A stretch of 64,000 bases of DNA from an uncultured Paracoccaceae bacterium (GCA_947493145.1 CANLPZ010000002.1:267364-331363); one strand, 5' to 3'; numbered from the stretch's first letter, positions 18,067 to 28,454 are shown. Notes: generated from the letters alone by a model not told the origin. Numbers and translations: made by a program.

Positions 18067-19378
18067 CGTTACGCACAAACGCGTCCTTAAAATTGCACTC
18101 CCGATTGTTGTATCAAATGCAACGGTTCCGATCCTTGGGGCCGTTGATACCGGTGTCGTGGGGCAGGCGGGGCTGGCCGCACCGATCGGTGCTGTCGGTA
18201 TCGGCGCTGTCATCCTAAGCGCGTATTATTGGATTTTTGGTTTTTTGCGGATGGGAACGGTCGGGTTGACGTCGCAAGCGTTTGGCGCGGGCGACAAAGC
18301 CGAAGTTGATGCGTTGTGGTCGCGCGCGATGTTGATTGGATTGGGCGCAGGGGTTGCGATGATCGCGCTTCAATTGCCAATGTTCTTGTTGGCATTTCAG
18401 ATTTCGCCTGCGTCGGCCGAGGTCGAAGCCATGGCGCGTCAATACATGGGGATCCGAATTTGGTCCGCGCCAGCAGCCATTGCCATGTACGGCATCACGG
18501 GGTGGTTAATCGCCCAAGAACGCACCCGCGGGGTTTTGTTTTTACAGGTCTGGATGAACGGCGTGAATATCCTGTTGGACCTTTGGTTCGTTCTCGGGCT
18601 TGGGTGGGGCGTCGAAGGTGTCGCAATTGCGACGTTAACCGCAGAATGGTCTGGCCTCGCGCTGGGGCTTTGGCTTTGCAAAGGCGTGTTTCGACGTCCG
18701 TATTGGTTGAATAAACCGCAAGTTTTTAACAAAGATAAATTGAAGCGGATGGCGGTCGTAAATACAGATATTTTGATCCGCTCGGTCCTGCTGCAATCAA
18801 TTTTCGTCTCGTTCCTGTTCCTTGCCGCGGGGTTTGGCGATGTGACGTTGGCTGCCAATCAGGTTTTGATCCAGTTTTTGGAAATAACGGCCTTTGCACT
18901 TGATGGGTTTGCCTTTGCCGCCGAGGCACTGGTGGGGGGGGCGCTGGGGGCACGACGGCGCGCAGAACTACGCCGTTCAGCCGTTTTGACCAGCCTGTGG
19001 GGCGGTATCGTTTGTGTCGGGCTGTCATTGGCGTTTTGGGCGTTTGGCCCGTGGTTGATCGATGTAATGACAACAGCGCCCGATGTTCGGGCCGAAGCAA
19101 AAGTATTCTTGATCTATATGATATTGTCACCTGTATTTGGTGTCACCGCATGGATGCTGGATGGGATTTTCATCGGAGCAACGCGGACCAAGGACATGCG
19201 CAATATGATGATCGTTTCAGCCGTGATTTATTTCGCGGCGGCCTTTGTCCTAACCCAGCATTTCGGAAACCACGGATTGTGGTTGGCGATGTTGGTGTCC
19301 TTTGTCGCACGTGGTGTCACTTTGGCGATCAAGTACCCAGCATTGGAAGCCGCAGCGGATCAACCTGCAACGCCCTAA
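18059..19378 (+). CDS. MATE-family (DinF-like) multidrug/metabolite exporter
   Basis: A 439-residue polytopic membrane protein with about twelve predicted helices in two related halves, as in MATE exporters, which move cationic or organic compounds outward using Na+ or H+ gradients. Family-typical stretches include PIVVSNATVPILGAVDTGVV near the N-terminus and GFAFAAEALVGGALGARRR in the second half, which fits the DinF branch. I use the ATG at 18059, overlapping the thioesterase stop; a GTG three bases upstream is in the same frame. The stop TAA overlaps the end of the convergent arsC-like gene. Confidence 0.87.
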   Translation: MPDVTHKRVLKIALPIVVSNATVPILGAVDTGVVGQAGLAAPIGAVGIGAVILSAYYWIFGFLRMGTVGLTSQAFGAGDKAEVDALWSRAMLIGLGAGVAMIALQLPMFLLAFQISPASAEVEAMARQYMGIRIWSAPAAIAMYGITGWLIAQERTRGVLFLQVWMNGVNILLDLWFVLGLGWGVEGVAIATLTAEWSGLALGLWLCKGVFRRPYWLNKPQVFNKDKLKRMAVVNTDILIRSVLLQSIFVSFLFLAAGFGDVTLAANQVLIQFLEITAFALDGFAFAAEALVGGALGARRRAELRRSAVLTSLWGGIVCVGLSLAFWAFGPWLIDVMTTAPDVRAEAKVFLIYMILSPVFGVTAWMLDGIFIGATRTKDMRNMMIVSAVIYFAAAFVLTQHFGNHGLWLAMLVSFVARGVTLAIKYPALEAAADQPATP

Positions 19379-19719
19379 ATGATGTCCAATACACTTTCCG
19401 GCGGTCGTCCAATTGCGGCTTTGTCATGTGCAAAAACGATCGGACGTTCGATCAGTTTTGGATTGTTGGCCATAGCGTCAATGAGCGTTTCATTGTCATC
19501 GCTTTTCGACAGGCCAAGCTCTTTGAAAAGCTTTTCGCCAGTGCGAACCAAATCAATGGCATTCTCGAGCTTTAACAGCGCTAACGCATGGCGAATCTCA
19601 TCAGCCGTCGGTGCGTCGTCCAAGTAAAGTCGAATGTCTGGGGTTTGGCCGTTGTCCGTTAGCAATGCCAAAGTTTGACGCGATTTCGAACAGCGTGGGT
19701 TGTGCCAAATCTGTGTCAT
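19375..19719 (-). CDS. arsC: ArsC-family arsenate reductase (glutaredoxin-type)
   Basis: A 114-residue thioredoxin-fold protein of the glutaredoxin-dependent ArsC/Spx-like family. The N-terminal active cysteine is in [17 protein letters not shown] (Cys10). The arginine-bearing C-terminal element [19 protein letters not shown] holds the Arg that contacts arsenate in true ArsC. No arsB, acr3 or arsR gene is nearby; instead it overlaps the pyrD start by 4 bases, so in this genome it may be a general redox protein (YffB/ArsC-like) and not part of an arsenic operon. Confidence 0.83.
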   Translation of the reverse strand: MTQIWHNPRCSKSRQTLALLTDNGQTPDIRLYLDDAPTADEIRHALALLKLENAIDLVRTGEKLFKELGLSKSDDNETLIDAMANNPKLIERPIVFAHDKAAIGRPPESVLDII

Positions 19720-20768
19720 AGCCAGTCATCCTTTTTCGATCCAACGGCTTCTGATACATTGGAAAACCCATCAGCTTTCAAACGCTCGTCCAATCCTGTT
19801 GCGATCTTTGCAGCTAGCCCCAAGCCATGGTATACCATGGCCGTATAAAGCTGTACCGCGCTCGCGCCCGCTTGGATTTTCGCATAGGCTTGTTCTGCAT
19901 TTGAAACACCGCCAACGCCAATCAGCGGAATGTCCGTTAAGCTCGACATTTTTGCCAATACCCGCGTGGATTTTTCAAACAACGGCGCACCGGATAAGCC
20001 GCCCAATTCGTCTTTGTGCGCGCTTGTTAAACCTTCGCGATCCAAGGTGGTGTTGGTCGTGATAATCGCATCGAGTTTCGTTTCTGTTGCGGCTGCGACG
20101 ATGTCTTCTAAATCTTTATCGGTTAGGTCAGGCGCAATTTTTAGGAATACGGGAATTGGAGCGTCCAACGCGTCGCGTGCTGTCATAACACCAGACAACA
20201 ACGCGGTCAGCGCGTCTTTTCCTTGTAAATCGCGCAGCTTTTCAGTGTTAGGTGAAGAGACGTTAACAGTGGCGAAATCGACGTGAGGTCCACAGCGTGT
20301 CAGAACCTTGGCAAAGTCGGCCGCGCGATCGTCGCTGTCTTTGTTTGCACCAAGGTTTATCCCAACGACGCCAGACTTTGGCCGCTTTGCCAAGCGGCTT
20401 GCGATAACATCCATGCCTTCGTTGTTGAATCCAAACCGATTAATCGCGGCCTGATCTTGGGTTAAACGGAACAAACGAGGTTTTGCGTTGCCCGACTGCG
20501 GGCGCGGGGTCGCGGCACCGACCTCGATAAATCCAAATCCGGCACGCAACAGTGGCGAAATCGCTTCTGCGTTTTTGTCGAAACCCGCAGCCAAACCGAC
20601 AGGGTTCGAAAATTTCAAGCCTGCAACAGTTGTTCGCAACCGATCCGACGTAACATCGCCCGCAAGGGGCGCAATACCCATTTTCAATGCTTTGATCGAC
20701 AGCCCATGCGCGACTTCGGGATCAAACTTATGCAAGACAGACAGGCCAAACCGTTCGTAAAAGCTCAT
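19716..20768 (-). CDS. pyrD: Dihydroorotate dehydrogenase (quinone), class 2
   Basis: Oxidises dihydroorotate to orotate in pyrimidine synthesis, passing electrons to the membrane quinone pool. The 350-residue protein has an N-terminal amphipathic segment ([20 protein letters not shown]) of the membrane-associated class 2 type. FMN-binding blocks include [12 protein letters not shown] and [11 protein letters not shown]; the catalytic serine region [15 protein letters not shown] and the C-terminal [20 protein letters not shown] follow. It overlaps the DUF952 gene upstream (ATGA) and the arsC-like gene downstream. Confidence 0.95.
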   Translation of the reverse strand: MSFYERFGLSVLHKFDPEVAHGLSIKALKMGIAPLAGDVTSDRLRTTVAGLKFSNPVGLAAGFDKNAEAISPLLRAGFGFIEVGAATPRPQSGNAKPRLFRLTQDQAAINRFGFNNEGMDVIASRLAKRPKSGVVGINLGANKDSDDRAADFAKVLTRCGPHVDFATVNVSSPNTEKLRDLQGKDALTALLSGVMTARDALDAPIPVFLKIAPDLTDKDLEDIVAAATETKLDAIITTNTTLDREGLTSAHKDELGGLSGAPLFEKSTRVLAKMSSLTDIPLIGVGGVSNAEQAYAKIQAGASAVQLYTAMVYHGLGLAAKIATGLDERLKADGFSNVSEAVGSKKDDWL

Positions 20769-21103
20769 AGAACACCTTCAGGAAACTGGTGAACACCATT
20801 AACCATTGGCAAAGGTTTCGACCAAACAACATCAGACATACGAAGCACGCGATACAGATGCGGGAATAAGGTGCCGCCGCGTGACACTTCCCACTTCAAA
20901 TCATCGGCTAAATCGTCAGCTTCAAGTGCAATAAGAACCAAATTGTCTTCGCCCGCGAAATGTTTCGCCGCAGTTTCAGCGGCCTGTTCGGCGGTTGAAA
21001 TATGGACATACCCATCCGTCACATCAATCGGTGCGCCCGTGGTTTCACCGTTGGCCTGCATGTCGGCCCATTCGTTTTGTCGGAATATTTTGTAAATCAG
21101 CAT
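20765..21103 (-). CDS. DUF952-family protein
   Basis: A 112-residue protein matching the DUF952 family by its ordered blocks: [34 protein letters not shown] and [12 protein letters not shown]. The family is widespread, has a known compact fold but no agreed function, and conserved His/Asp residues (VHIS, PHLYR) hint at a nucleotide or ADP-ribosyl-like binding site. The start at 21103 aligns with the family N-terminus; the in-frame start 90 bases upstream adds non-family residues. It is translationally coupled to pyrD. Confidence 0.8.
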   Translation of the reverse strand: MLIYKIFRQNEWADMQANGETTGAPIDVTDGYVHISTAEQAAETAAKHFAGEDNLVLIALEADDLADDLKWEVSRGGTLFPHLYRVLRMSDVVWSKPLPMVNGVHQFPEGVL

Positions 21104-21256
21104 AGGGACCTGATGCCCATGTCCCAGCCTATGGTCAAGTATTAGGCGACATTTAGCCGTTACAAAAGAAAAGTAGCAAGTGACCCAAGGCAAGTTTTGA
21201 CTTAACGGTCAAATCAGGTTTAGCTTTTTCCATTCACCAACGAGGGGTTCTGAAAA

Positions 21257-22834
21257 ATGAAAAAACTTCTTTCGACAGCAGCAGCTTTGTCCACAATGGC
21301 GGGCGTTGCGCATGCTGATTACACATTAAACGTTGTGCACATTAACGATTTACATAGCCGTATCGAGCCGATCAGCCGATTTGACGGTACCTGCGGTGCC
21401 GAAGACAACGCAGAAGGCAAGTGTTTCGGCGGCGTGGCGCGTTTGGCCACAAAAATCAATGAACTTCGCGAGCAATTGGCAGGTGAGAACCTGATTGTTT
21501 TGGACGCGGGGGATCAATACCAAGGGTCATTGATGTACACCACCTACAAGGGTGATGTCGAAATCGAGATGATGAATAAAATCGGCTTTGACGCGATGGC
21601 CGTTGGGAACCATGAATTTGATGATGGCGATGAAGGTCTGTTAAAGCTGCTCGACGGCGTGAACTTCCCTGTTTTGTCCGGTAACCTTGATGTATCGTCC
21701 TCAAACCTTTTGGCTGGAAAGCTGCAGGATCACGTCATCTTGGAAGTGGGCGGTGAAAAGATCGGGATCGTTTCTGCCTTGGCTGTTGATACGGTCGAAA
21801 CGTCAAGCCCGTCTGCTGCTGTGATTTTTTCAGATGAAATCCAGAACCTACAACAAGACGTGGATACGTTGACGGACGCTGGTGTGACCAAAATCATCGC
21901 GTTGAACCATGTCGGATTGGCCAAGGACATGGAAATCGCGAAGGAAGTTTCAGGTCTGGATTTGGTCATCGGCGGACACAGCCATACCAAGTTTTCAAAC
22001 ACCGAAGAGGGTGCAATGGCCTATCCGACAATGGTCGGGGATGTGCCGGTTGTTCAGGCCTATGCCTATGGTAAATATGTTGGCCTGATCAAATTGACGT
22101 TCGACGACGCTGGCACGCTGAAATCCGCGGAAGGCGACACCATTTTGCTCGATGCTTCCGTTGCTGAAAACGCTGAAATCGCCGCGCGGGTTGCCGAACT
22201 GGCTGGCCCAATTGACGAGATGAAAACACGCGTTGTGGCGTCTGCAAATGATTTGATCGTTGGTGATCGCGATGTATGTCGCGTGTCGGAATGTTCGATG
22301 GGTAACCTTGTTGCGGATGCGATGCTGGCCCGTGTCGCGGACCAAGGCGTGACCATTTCGATTGCCAACGCAGGTGGTCTGCGGGCGTCAATTGATGCCG
22401 GCGACGTGACCATGGGCGAAGTGCTAACTGTTCTTCCGTTCCAAAACACACTGTCGACGTTTGAAATCAAAGGCCAAGGCATCATCGATGCGTTGGAAAA
22501 CGGCGTGAGCCAAGTCGAAGAGGTCAAAGGCCGGTTCCCACAAGTTGCGGGTTTGAAATTCACTTGGGACCAATCTGTGGCACCAAACGAAGGCCGCGTG
22601 TCTGACGTGATGGTTGCCGAAGGCGACGGCTTTGTGCCAATCGATCCAGCCAAAGTGTATTCGGTCGTAACCAACAACTACGTGCGCAACGGCGGGGACG
22701 GATACAAAATGTTCGAAACCGATGGCATGAACGCCTATGACTTCGGCCCTGATTTGGCAGATGTCACGGCTGAGTATCTGGCCGAAGTCGGCCCTTATGC
22801 GCCGTACACGGATGGACGGATTACGAAGAAATAA
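21257..22834 (+). CDS. Secreted 5'-nucleotidase / UDP-sugar hydrolase (UshA-like)
   Basis: A 525-residue periplasmic protein with a clear signal peptide (MKKLLSTAAALSTMAGVAHA) and an exact GAGGGG-type ribosome site. The metallophosphatase domain shows all dinuclear metal motifs: VVHINDLHSR (Asp, His), LDAGDQYQGS, GNHEFDDGD and GGHSHTK. The C-terminal nucleotide-binding domain has NAGGLRASIDAGDVT and the substrate-stacking loop NNYVRNGGDGYKMF. It releases phosphate and nucleosides from external nucleotides, which fits the nucleoside-salvage operon elsewhere in the window. Monocistronic, with its own terminator. Confidence 0.92.
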   Translation: MKKLLSTAAALSTMAGVAHADYTLNVVHINDLHSRIEPISRFDGTCGAEDNAEGKCFGGVARLATKINELREQLAGENLIVLDAGDQYQGSLMYTTYKGDVEIEMMNKIGFDAMAVGNHEFDDGDEGLLKLLDGVNFPVLSGNLDVSSSNLLAGKLQDHVILEVGGEKIGIVSALAVDTVETSSPSAAVIFSDEIQNLQQDVDTLTDAGVTKIIALNHVGLAKDMEIAKEVSGLDLVIGGHSHTKFSNTEEGAMAYPTMVGDVPVVQAYAYGKYVGLIKLTFDDAGTLKSAEGDTILLDASVAENAEIAARVAELAGPIDEMKTRVVASANDLIVGDRDVCRVSECSMGNLVADAMLARVADQGVTISIANAGGLRASIDAGDVTMGEVLTVLPFQNTLSTFEIKGQGIIDALENGVSQVEEVKGRFPQVAGLKFTWDQSVAPNEGRVSDVMVAEGDGFVPIDPAKVYSVVTNNYVRNGGDGYKMFETDGMNAYDFGPDLADVTAEYLAEVGPYAPYTDGRITKK

Positions 22835-22861
22835 AGCCTTGGCTTTTTGAGAAATGGATTG

Positions 22862-22888
22862 AGGCGGCCAAAGGGCCGCCTTTTTTGG
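22862..22888 (+). terminator. Rho-independent terminator of the 5'-nucleotidase gene
   Basis: GGCGGCC, a short AAAG loop and GGCCGCC, followed by six T residues, 28 bases after the stop codon. Confidence 0.9.
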
Positions 22889-23072
22889 TAGAATAAACGG
22901 ATGGTCAGTGCTTGGTTTAAGACCACTTTGACTATTGCTGCTCTGTGCATGATGATCGGCATTCTACCGTGTCGCTTAAGACGATCGTCGCAAAGCAGGT
23001 TGCTGATTATTGTATTGCTCTAAGCCATATAGTACGGGTAGCGTTCACCAAACTCCTCGCAGGTCGATTTAT

Positions 23073-23414
23073 CTATTCCGAGAACGTCTCACGCATTTTT
23101 TTGAAAGGTACTTCGCAACTGTCGCGCCAGAATTCTGCCCAGTCAGTTTGTGCGAGTTCTTGTGAAACAAAAATTGTTGCATCGTGCGCCCACGTGTCTA
23201 CACGTTGCGGGGTGATGCCCGTTGCTAACATGAAATCCATCGCAGTCTCTGTTGCCCCTACGTCGAGTCCCGATTGATGCCCCGCAAACATGCAGGCGAA
23301 GATAACTGGAATTCGACTGTTCCCATTGCGAAATTCCTCAGATTGATACGGAACATTTTGGGCGATTGTTGGGGTGGCGGAGGCAATTAGGCCCGCGAAA
23401 AAAATGGATTTCAT
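23073..23414 (-). CDS. Small secreted protein of unknown function
   Basis: A 113-residue protein with a signal peptide (MKSIFFAGLIASATPTIAQN). The start at 23414 has an AGGATACGG purine tract five bases upstream; longer in-frame starts reach into AT-rich DNA without coding character. The mature part has two cysteines (one in IFACMFAG, one in RDSCEVPF), enough for one disulfide, and a glycine-rich segment GHQSGLDVGATETAMDFM. Flanked by 240 bases without genes to the left. I do not recognise a family. Confidence 0.6.
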   Translation of the reverse strand: MKSIFFAGLIASATPTIAQNVPYQSEEFRNGNSRIPVIFACMFAGHQSGLDVGATETAMDFMLATGITPQRVDTWAHDATIFVSQELAQTDWAEFWRDSCEVPFKKMRETFSE

Positions 23415-23642
23415 TTCCGTATCCTGAAATATTAAAATTTGCTTTTTGTTTTGACGATCAATTTGCATATTGCGAGCCAATAAGTCAAAGTGATACACTC
23501 GAGTTGACGTTAGAAGGGACCGACTTTTGGAGTTCTCGCTGAAATTCGCAGTTTTCGCAGCCGCGGTATAAGTATGCATTGCGAAAGTTCTCAATTGAAC
23601 TCTCCCCTTTGCCAACTTATTGGAACCCGTTAATCTCCCCCC

Positions 23643-24311
23643 ATGTGTGGACGGTTAGCAAATACGGTTCCGGCGGACGCGATGTCGCAGCTGTTTTCGG
23701 CGCGACCGGCGAATGATTTGCCGGAAACACCGAATTTTAACGTCTGTCCGACGAACCGCGTGCATGTGATCTTGAACGATGATGGGCGCAAGCTGCAGGC
23801 GATGCGCTGGGGGTTTATTCCCAAGTGGTACAAGAAACCAAATGACGGTCCGCTGCTGATCAACGCGCGGGGTGAAACGATCGCGGAAAAACCGGCGTTT
23901 CGTGATGCATGCCGCCAGCGGCGCTGTTTGATCCCGACAACCGGCTTTTACGAATGGACCAAAACGCCTGAGGGAGAGCGTCTGCCGTGGTATATTCACC
24001 GCGCGGATCAGGCGCCGATGGTCTTTGCTGGCGTCTGGCAGACATGGGGTACGGCAGAGGACCGCGTGGACACCTGCGCCATTGTTACGACAGCGGCCAA
24101 TGACCCTATGGCAAAAATTCACAAGCGGATGCCTGTGGTTTTGGAACCCGATGAATGGGCTAAATGGTTGGGCGAAGACGGTAAAGGCGCTGCGACCCTT
24201 ATGAACGCCGCCGCAGACGATGCCTTAGACTATTACCGCGTTGATCGTGCAGTAAATTCAAACCGCGCAGCGGGGCCGCAATTGATCCTGCCATTGGATG
24301 ATCCGCGTTAA
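23643..24311 (+). CDS. SRAP-family DNA-protein crosslink protein (YedK/HMCES)
   Basis: A 222-residue SOS-response-associated peptidase (SRAP) protein. Members cap abasic sites in single-stranded DNA with a thiazolidine bond formed by the cysteine directly after the initiator methionine. That Cys2 is present (MCGRLANTV), as are the NVCPTNRV block, the catalytic-site glutamate in TTGFYEWTK and the histidine of IHKRMPVVL. About ten bases before the ATG there is only a weak purine site. No LexA-type box is obvious upstream. It is monocistronic. Confidence 0.9.
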   Translation: MCGRLANTVPADAMSQLFSARPANDLPETPNFNVCPTNRVHVILNDDGRKLQAMRWGFIPKWYKKPNDGPLLINARGETIAEKPAFRDACRQRRCLIPTTGFYEWTKTPEGERLPWYIHRADQAPMVFAGVWQTWGTAEDRVDTCAIVTTAANDPMAKIHKRMPVVLEPDEWAKWLGEDGKGAATLMNAAADDALDYYRVDRAVNSNRAAGPQLILPLDDPR

Positions 24312-24429
24312 TCCTACGGCTCATCCGATGCGATGTTTTGATGGGTTTTGGAATTGATGCATATTTTGGCCTATATTCCGTTGATGTGGAATGATCTGGG
24401 GATATTTTTTATTTCTTATCTTTGAGTGG

Positions 24430-24458
24430 TTGACGATGGTTTGCGGCTCAAATAGACA
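24430..24458 (+). promoter_or_regulatory. Tentative promoter for tRNA-Gly
   Basis: TTGACG at 24430-24435, a 17-base spacer and TAGACA at 24453-24458. It ends 13 bases before the mature tRNA, a normal distance. The -35 box is strong, the -10 weak. Confidence 0.4.
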
Positions 24459-24471
24459 TCGCCATACTTGA

Positions 24472-24545
24472 GCGGGCGTTGTGTAATGGTAAGACCTCAG
24501 CCTTCCAAGCTGATGATACGGGTTCGATTCCCGTCGCCCGCTCCA
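24472..24545 (+). tRNA. tRNA-Gly (anticodon UCC)
   Basis: A 74-base cloverleaf including an encoded CCA end. Acceptor stem GCGGGCG pairs with CGCCCGC; the anticodon loop CTTCCAA gives anticodon TCC; the T loop is GGTTCGATTCC. No integrated element or repeated 3' end is visible near this tRNA. Confidence 0.97.
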
Positions 24546-24660
24546 AGAACTTTCCTACATAATGATTACCTTGCGTGTTTTTGACGCGTTTTTTTGGTGT
24601 GGCTTGAGCTTCGTGTGATCTGCGCTTATTTCGATTTCAAATATAAGGGACAAATCAGTT

Positions 24661-26439
24661 ATGGCGGCTCCGCACGGCGCAAAAGAAGAACGCGCATCTT
24701 CAAAACAAATCGGGGCGCTGCGCGCATTGTTTCCGTTTATCACCCCTTACAAAGGCTTGGTGATCATCGCGGGCATTGCCTTGGTATTAACTGCTGGTAT
24801 TTCCTTAATCCTGCCGTTGGCGGTGCGCCGCGTGGTTGACAGTTTCGCGCAAACGGCCACGGAACTTCTGGACCAATATTTTGCCGCTGCGGTTGTGCTG
24901 GCCTTACTGTTGGCATTGGGCACTGCGCTTCGATATTATTTCGTAACGCGTCTTGGTGAACGCGTCGTTGCCGACATTCGAAAAGCGGTTTTTGACCGAA
25001 TGATCCGCATGAGCCCGTCGTTTTTTGAAAACATAATGACAGGCGAAGTTTTAAGTCGCATTACGACAGACACGACGTTGATTTTGTCGGTGATCGGATC
25101 CTCTGTGTCGGTCGCCTTGCGAAATGTTCTTATTTTTATCGGCGGTTTGGCGTTGATGTTGTTCACATCGGCGAAACTTGCCGGATTGGTTTTATTGATT
25201 GTACCAGCTGTTATTGTCCCAATTATTGTGCTGGGTCGTCGTTTGCGTGTGCTTAGTCGCGAGAACCAAGATTGGATTGCAGCGAGTTCTGGCAACGCGT
25301 CCGAGGCATTGCTGTCCGTTCAAACGGTTCAAGCGTTCACGCATGAAACGCGGTCGGCGGTGCAATTCAACGATGTGACTGAAAAATCCTTTGTGTCCGC
25401 GCGCAAACGGATCAAAACGCGCGCGATGATGACCGCAATTGTAATCTTTTTGATTTTCACAGGCATTGTTGGCGTTCTTTGGATCGGCGCGCGCGACGTC
25501 CGGTTGGATGTGATGAGCATTGGCGAGCTTGTCCAATTTGTGATCTACGCGATTATGGTCGCCGGTGCCGTTGCCGCATTGACCGAAGTTTGGGGGGAGC
25601 TTCAACGCGCGGCAGGGGCAACAGAACGTTTGGTCGAACTTTTAAATGCGGACGATGAGGTAAAAGACCCTGCGTCGCCCAAGCCGATGACAGCAGCGGC
25701 GAAAGCGACGATCGAGTTTGAAAATGTTGGTTTCCACTATCCCGCTCGACCCAATGTCCCTGCGCTGGAGGGTATCAGTTTTCGTGTTGAGCCTGGTGAA
25801 ACCGTTGCGCTTGTCGGCCCATCGGGGGCGGGTAAGTCGACCATAATTCAGTTGCTTCAACGGTTTTACGATCCTTCAAACGGTGAAATACGTGTCGGTG
25901 GTATTGATCTTCGCGCATTGTCCCGTGCTGATTTCCGATCGCAGATGGCGTTGGTCCCACAAGACCCCGTAATTTTCGGCGCGACCGCGTTCGATAACAT
26001 TCGGTTTGGGCGTGAAAATGCATCTGCAAATGATGTCACCTCGGCGGCAAAGGCAGCGGCGGCTCATGACTTCCTAACGGCACTTCCGGATGGGTACGAC
26101 ACATTTGTGGGTGAACGTGGGGTGATGTTGTCGGGCGGACAAAAACAACGAATTGCGATTGCCCGCGCTATTTTGCGGGACGCACCAATTTTGTTACTTG
26201 ATGAGGCAACATCAGCACTTGATGCTGAAAGCGAATTGGCCGTGCAAAATGCAGTGGATGAGTTGTCGAAAGACAGAACGACGTTGATTGTGGCGCACCG
26301 GTTGGCGACGGTTAAAAAGGCGGATCGTATTCTTGTATTCGAAGAAGGAAGAATCGTCGCTGAGGGGACACACGACAGCTTGGTTGCTGATGGTGGCCTG
26401 TATGCCCGTTTGGCAAAGTTGCAATTTACGGACGGTTAA
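24661..26439 (+). CDS. ABC-type exporter, fused membrane and ATPase domains (MsbA-like)
   Basis: A 592-residue half-transporter that should work as a homodimer in the inner membrane. The first 330 residues form a six-helix ABC exporter domain with the coupling segment ETRSAVQFNDVTEKSF. The ATPase domain then has Walker A GPSGAGKST, the Q loop MALVPQDPVIFGATAFDNIR, signature LSGGQKQRIAIARAIL, Walker B ILLLDEATSALD and the switch histidine IVAHRL. An AAGGGAC site precedes the ATG. The exported compound could be a lipid, peptide or drug. Confidence 0.92.
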   Translation: MAAPHGAKEERASSKQIGALRALFPFITPYKGLVIIAGIALVLTAGISLILPLAVRRVVDSFAQTATELLDQYFAAAVVLALLLALGTALRYYFVTRLGERVVADIRKAVFDRMIRMSPSFFENIMTGEVLSRITTDTTLILSVIGSSVSVALRNVLIFIGGLALMLFTSAKLAGLVLLIVPAVIVPIIVLGRRLRVLSRENQDWIAASSGNASEALLSVQTVQAFTHETRSAVQFNDVTEKSFVSARKRIKTRAMMTAIVIFLIFTGIVGVLWIGARDVRLDVMSIGELVQFVIYAIMVAGAVAALTEVWGELQRAAGATERLVELLNADDEVKDPASPKPMTAAAKATIEFENVGFHYPARPNVPALEGISFRVEPGETVALVGPSGAGKSTIIQLLQRFYDPSNGEIRVGGIDLRALSRADFRSQMALVPQDPVIFGATAFDNIRFGRENASANDVTSAAKAAAAHDFLTALPDGYDTFVGERGVMLSGGQKQRIAIARAILRDAPILLLDEATSALDAESELAVQNAVDELSKDRTTLIVAHRLATVKKADRILVFEEGRIVAEGTHDSLVADGGLYARLAKLQFTDG

Positions 26440-26542
26440 TCTGTAAATTTCGCTGCGTAACAGTTGCGCCATTTAACAATTATTCGCATCCTACCCGTAG
26501 GGAGACGCCGATAAGGCAAAATTTTTTGGGGAGGAGACCCAT

Positions 26543-28432
26543 ATGACATATCCGTTTTCGACATTGGCGGACGTGCAAAAAATCACGAATGAAATGCCCT
26601 ATGCGGATCGAGACACACCGCAAACGATGCACCAATTTTTGGAACGCGCGGCAAACACATTTGGGTCAAACAAGGCAATCAGCTATCAGATTTTTTCAGG
26701 CCCAAAAGACAAAGCTGAAACCTTCACTTGGCGTGAGGTTTTTGAAAAGTCGAACCAAGTTGCAAATATGTTGCGCGGGTTGGGTGTGGGTGAAAAGGAC
26801 ACGGTTGCCTATCTTTTGCCAAACGCAAATGAAACAACGCTGACTTTGTTTGGCGGGATGGTTGCGGGTATTGTGAACCCGATCAACCCGCTGTTGGATG
26901 CAGAACAGATCGGCGCGATTTTGCGGGAAACAAATGCCAAAGTTTTGGTCACACTACGTGCGTTTCCGAAAACTGATGTTGCACAAAAAGCGGCAGAGGC
27001 CGTGGCGTTGGCACCAAATGTCGAAACAGTGTTAGAGGTGGATTTGCACCGTTATCTAACGGGCGCGAAGAAACTGATTGTGCCACTTATCCGTCCTAAA
27101 AACCCGGTGCGCCACAAGGCGCGGGTATTGAATTTCAATACGGAAATGGACAAGCAAAACAAAACATTGGATTTTGCGGATGCTGCTGGTGATCGCGTTG
27201 CGGCGTATTTCCATACAGGCGGTACGACCGGCATGCCAAAGGTCGCACAGCACAAATATTCAGGCATGGTTTACAACGGTTGGTTGGGGGGCAATTTGTT
27301 GTTCACGGAACAAGACGTTGCAATTTGCCCACTGCCGTTGTTCCACGTGTTTGCCTGCCATGTGATTTTGATGGCCGCGGTTCAATCCGGTGCGCATGTG
27401 GTGTTCCCAACCCCGCAAGGATATCGCGGCGACGGCGTGTTCGACAATTTCTGGAAGCTGATTGAACGCTGGGGGGTGACCTTTATTATCACTGTTCCAA
27501 CAGCGATTTCAGCCTTGATGCAACGTCCCGTGGATGCCGATATTTCCAGCATTAAAACGGCGTTTTCAGGGTCGTCACCATTGCCAATTGAATTGTTCCG
27601 ACGCTTTGAGGAAGCAACAGGTGTTGGTATCGTCGAAGGCTACGGTTTGACCGAAGCGACGTGTCTTGTGTCTTGTAACCCAGCGACGGGTGAAAAGAAA
27701 ATCGGATCCGTGGGCATTCCGTTGCCACACACAGATGTCAAAATCCTCATGGAAACCGCCGATGGCATAAAGGAATGCGGAGCGGAACAAATTGGCGAAA
27801 TTTGCGTCGCTAATCCTGGCGTTTTTTCTGGCAATACCTACACAGAGGCCGACAAAAACAAAAACCTATATCATTTTGATGATTATTTACGGACCGGCGA
27901 CTTGGGCCGGATCGACGAAGACGGGTATCTTTATATCACAGGGCGCGCAAAGGATCTGATTATTCGCGGCGGTCACAATATTGACCCCGCCGAGATCGAA
28001 GAAGCCTTAGCAGGTCACGAAGCTGTTGGTTTTGTGGGCGCCATTGGTCAGCCAGATGCCCATTCAGGCGAGCTTCCTGCCGCTTATGTTGAATTGGTCG
28101 AAGGTGCAACAGCCACGGTTGCGGAACTGATGGCCTTTGCCGAAGAAAAAGTTCATGAACGCGCGGCCCATCCGAAATACATCGAAATCCTTGATGAGCT
28201 TCCAAAAACAGCTGTTGGCAAGGTCTTTAAACCTGACCTACGTAAATCCGCGATAATGCGTGTTTACAACAAGGCTTTGACCGCAGCCGATGTTCCGGCG
28301 TCGGTCACGTCGGTGAACGAAGACAAAAAACGTGGTCTTGTGGCACAGGTCACCAAATCTGGCGAGACCGATGAAAAGGCCATTACAGCGGTTCTTGGAG
28401 CCTTTACTCGACCTTGGGAATGGGCCGACTAA
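26543..28432 (+). CDS. Long AMP-forming acyl-CoA synthetase
   Basis: A 629-residue ANL-superfamily ligase preceded by a strong GGGGAGGAG site. The motifs are the phosphate loop HTGGTTGMPKVAQHKYSG, adenine motif EGYGLTEATCLVSCNP, hinge TGDLGRIDEDGYLYITGRAK then RGGHNIDPAEIEEAL, and the catalytic lysine block LPKTAVGKVFKPDLRK. It is about 85 residues longer than the other synthetase of this window, with an extra C-terminal tail after the lysine motif (about 60 residues). Monocistronic with a terminator. Substrate unknown; fatty or aromatic acids are the usual choices. Confidence 0.87.
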   Translation: MTYPFSTLADVQKITNEMPYADRDTPQTMHQFLERAANTFGSNKAISYQIFSGPKDKAETFTWREVFEKSNQVANMLRGLGVGEKDTVAYLLPNANETTLTLFGGMVAGIVNPINPLLDAEQIGAILRETNAKVLVTLRAFPKTDVAQKAAEAVALAPNVETVLEVDLHRYLTGAKKLIVPLIRPKNPVRHKARVLNFNTEMDKQNKTLDFADAAGDRVAAYFHTGGTTGMPKVAQHKYSGMVYNGWLGGNLLFTEQDVAICPLPLFHVFACHVILMAAVQSGAHVVFPTPQGYRGDGVFDNFWKLIERWGVTFIITVPTAISALMQRPVDADISSIKTAFSGSSPLPIELFRRFEEATGVGIVEGYGLTEATCLVSCNPATGEKKIGSVGIPLPHTDVKILMETADGIKECGAEQIGEICVANPGVFSGNTYTEADKNKNLYHFDDYLRTGDLGRIDEDGYLYITGRAKDLIIRGGHNIDPAEIEEALAGHEAVGFVGAIGQPDAHSGELPAAYVELVEGATATVAELMAFAEEKVHERAAHPKYIEILDELPKTAVGKVFKPDLRKSAIMRVYNKALTAADVPASVTSVNEDKKRGLVAQVTKSGETDEKAITAVLGAFTRPWEWAD

Positions 28433-28454
28433 ACGGATTTTAAACCGTAATCGA

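Noticed and set aside
24430..24545. tRNA-Gly as a second integration site
   Set aside because: No direct repeat of its 3' end and no integrase is seen nearby.
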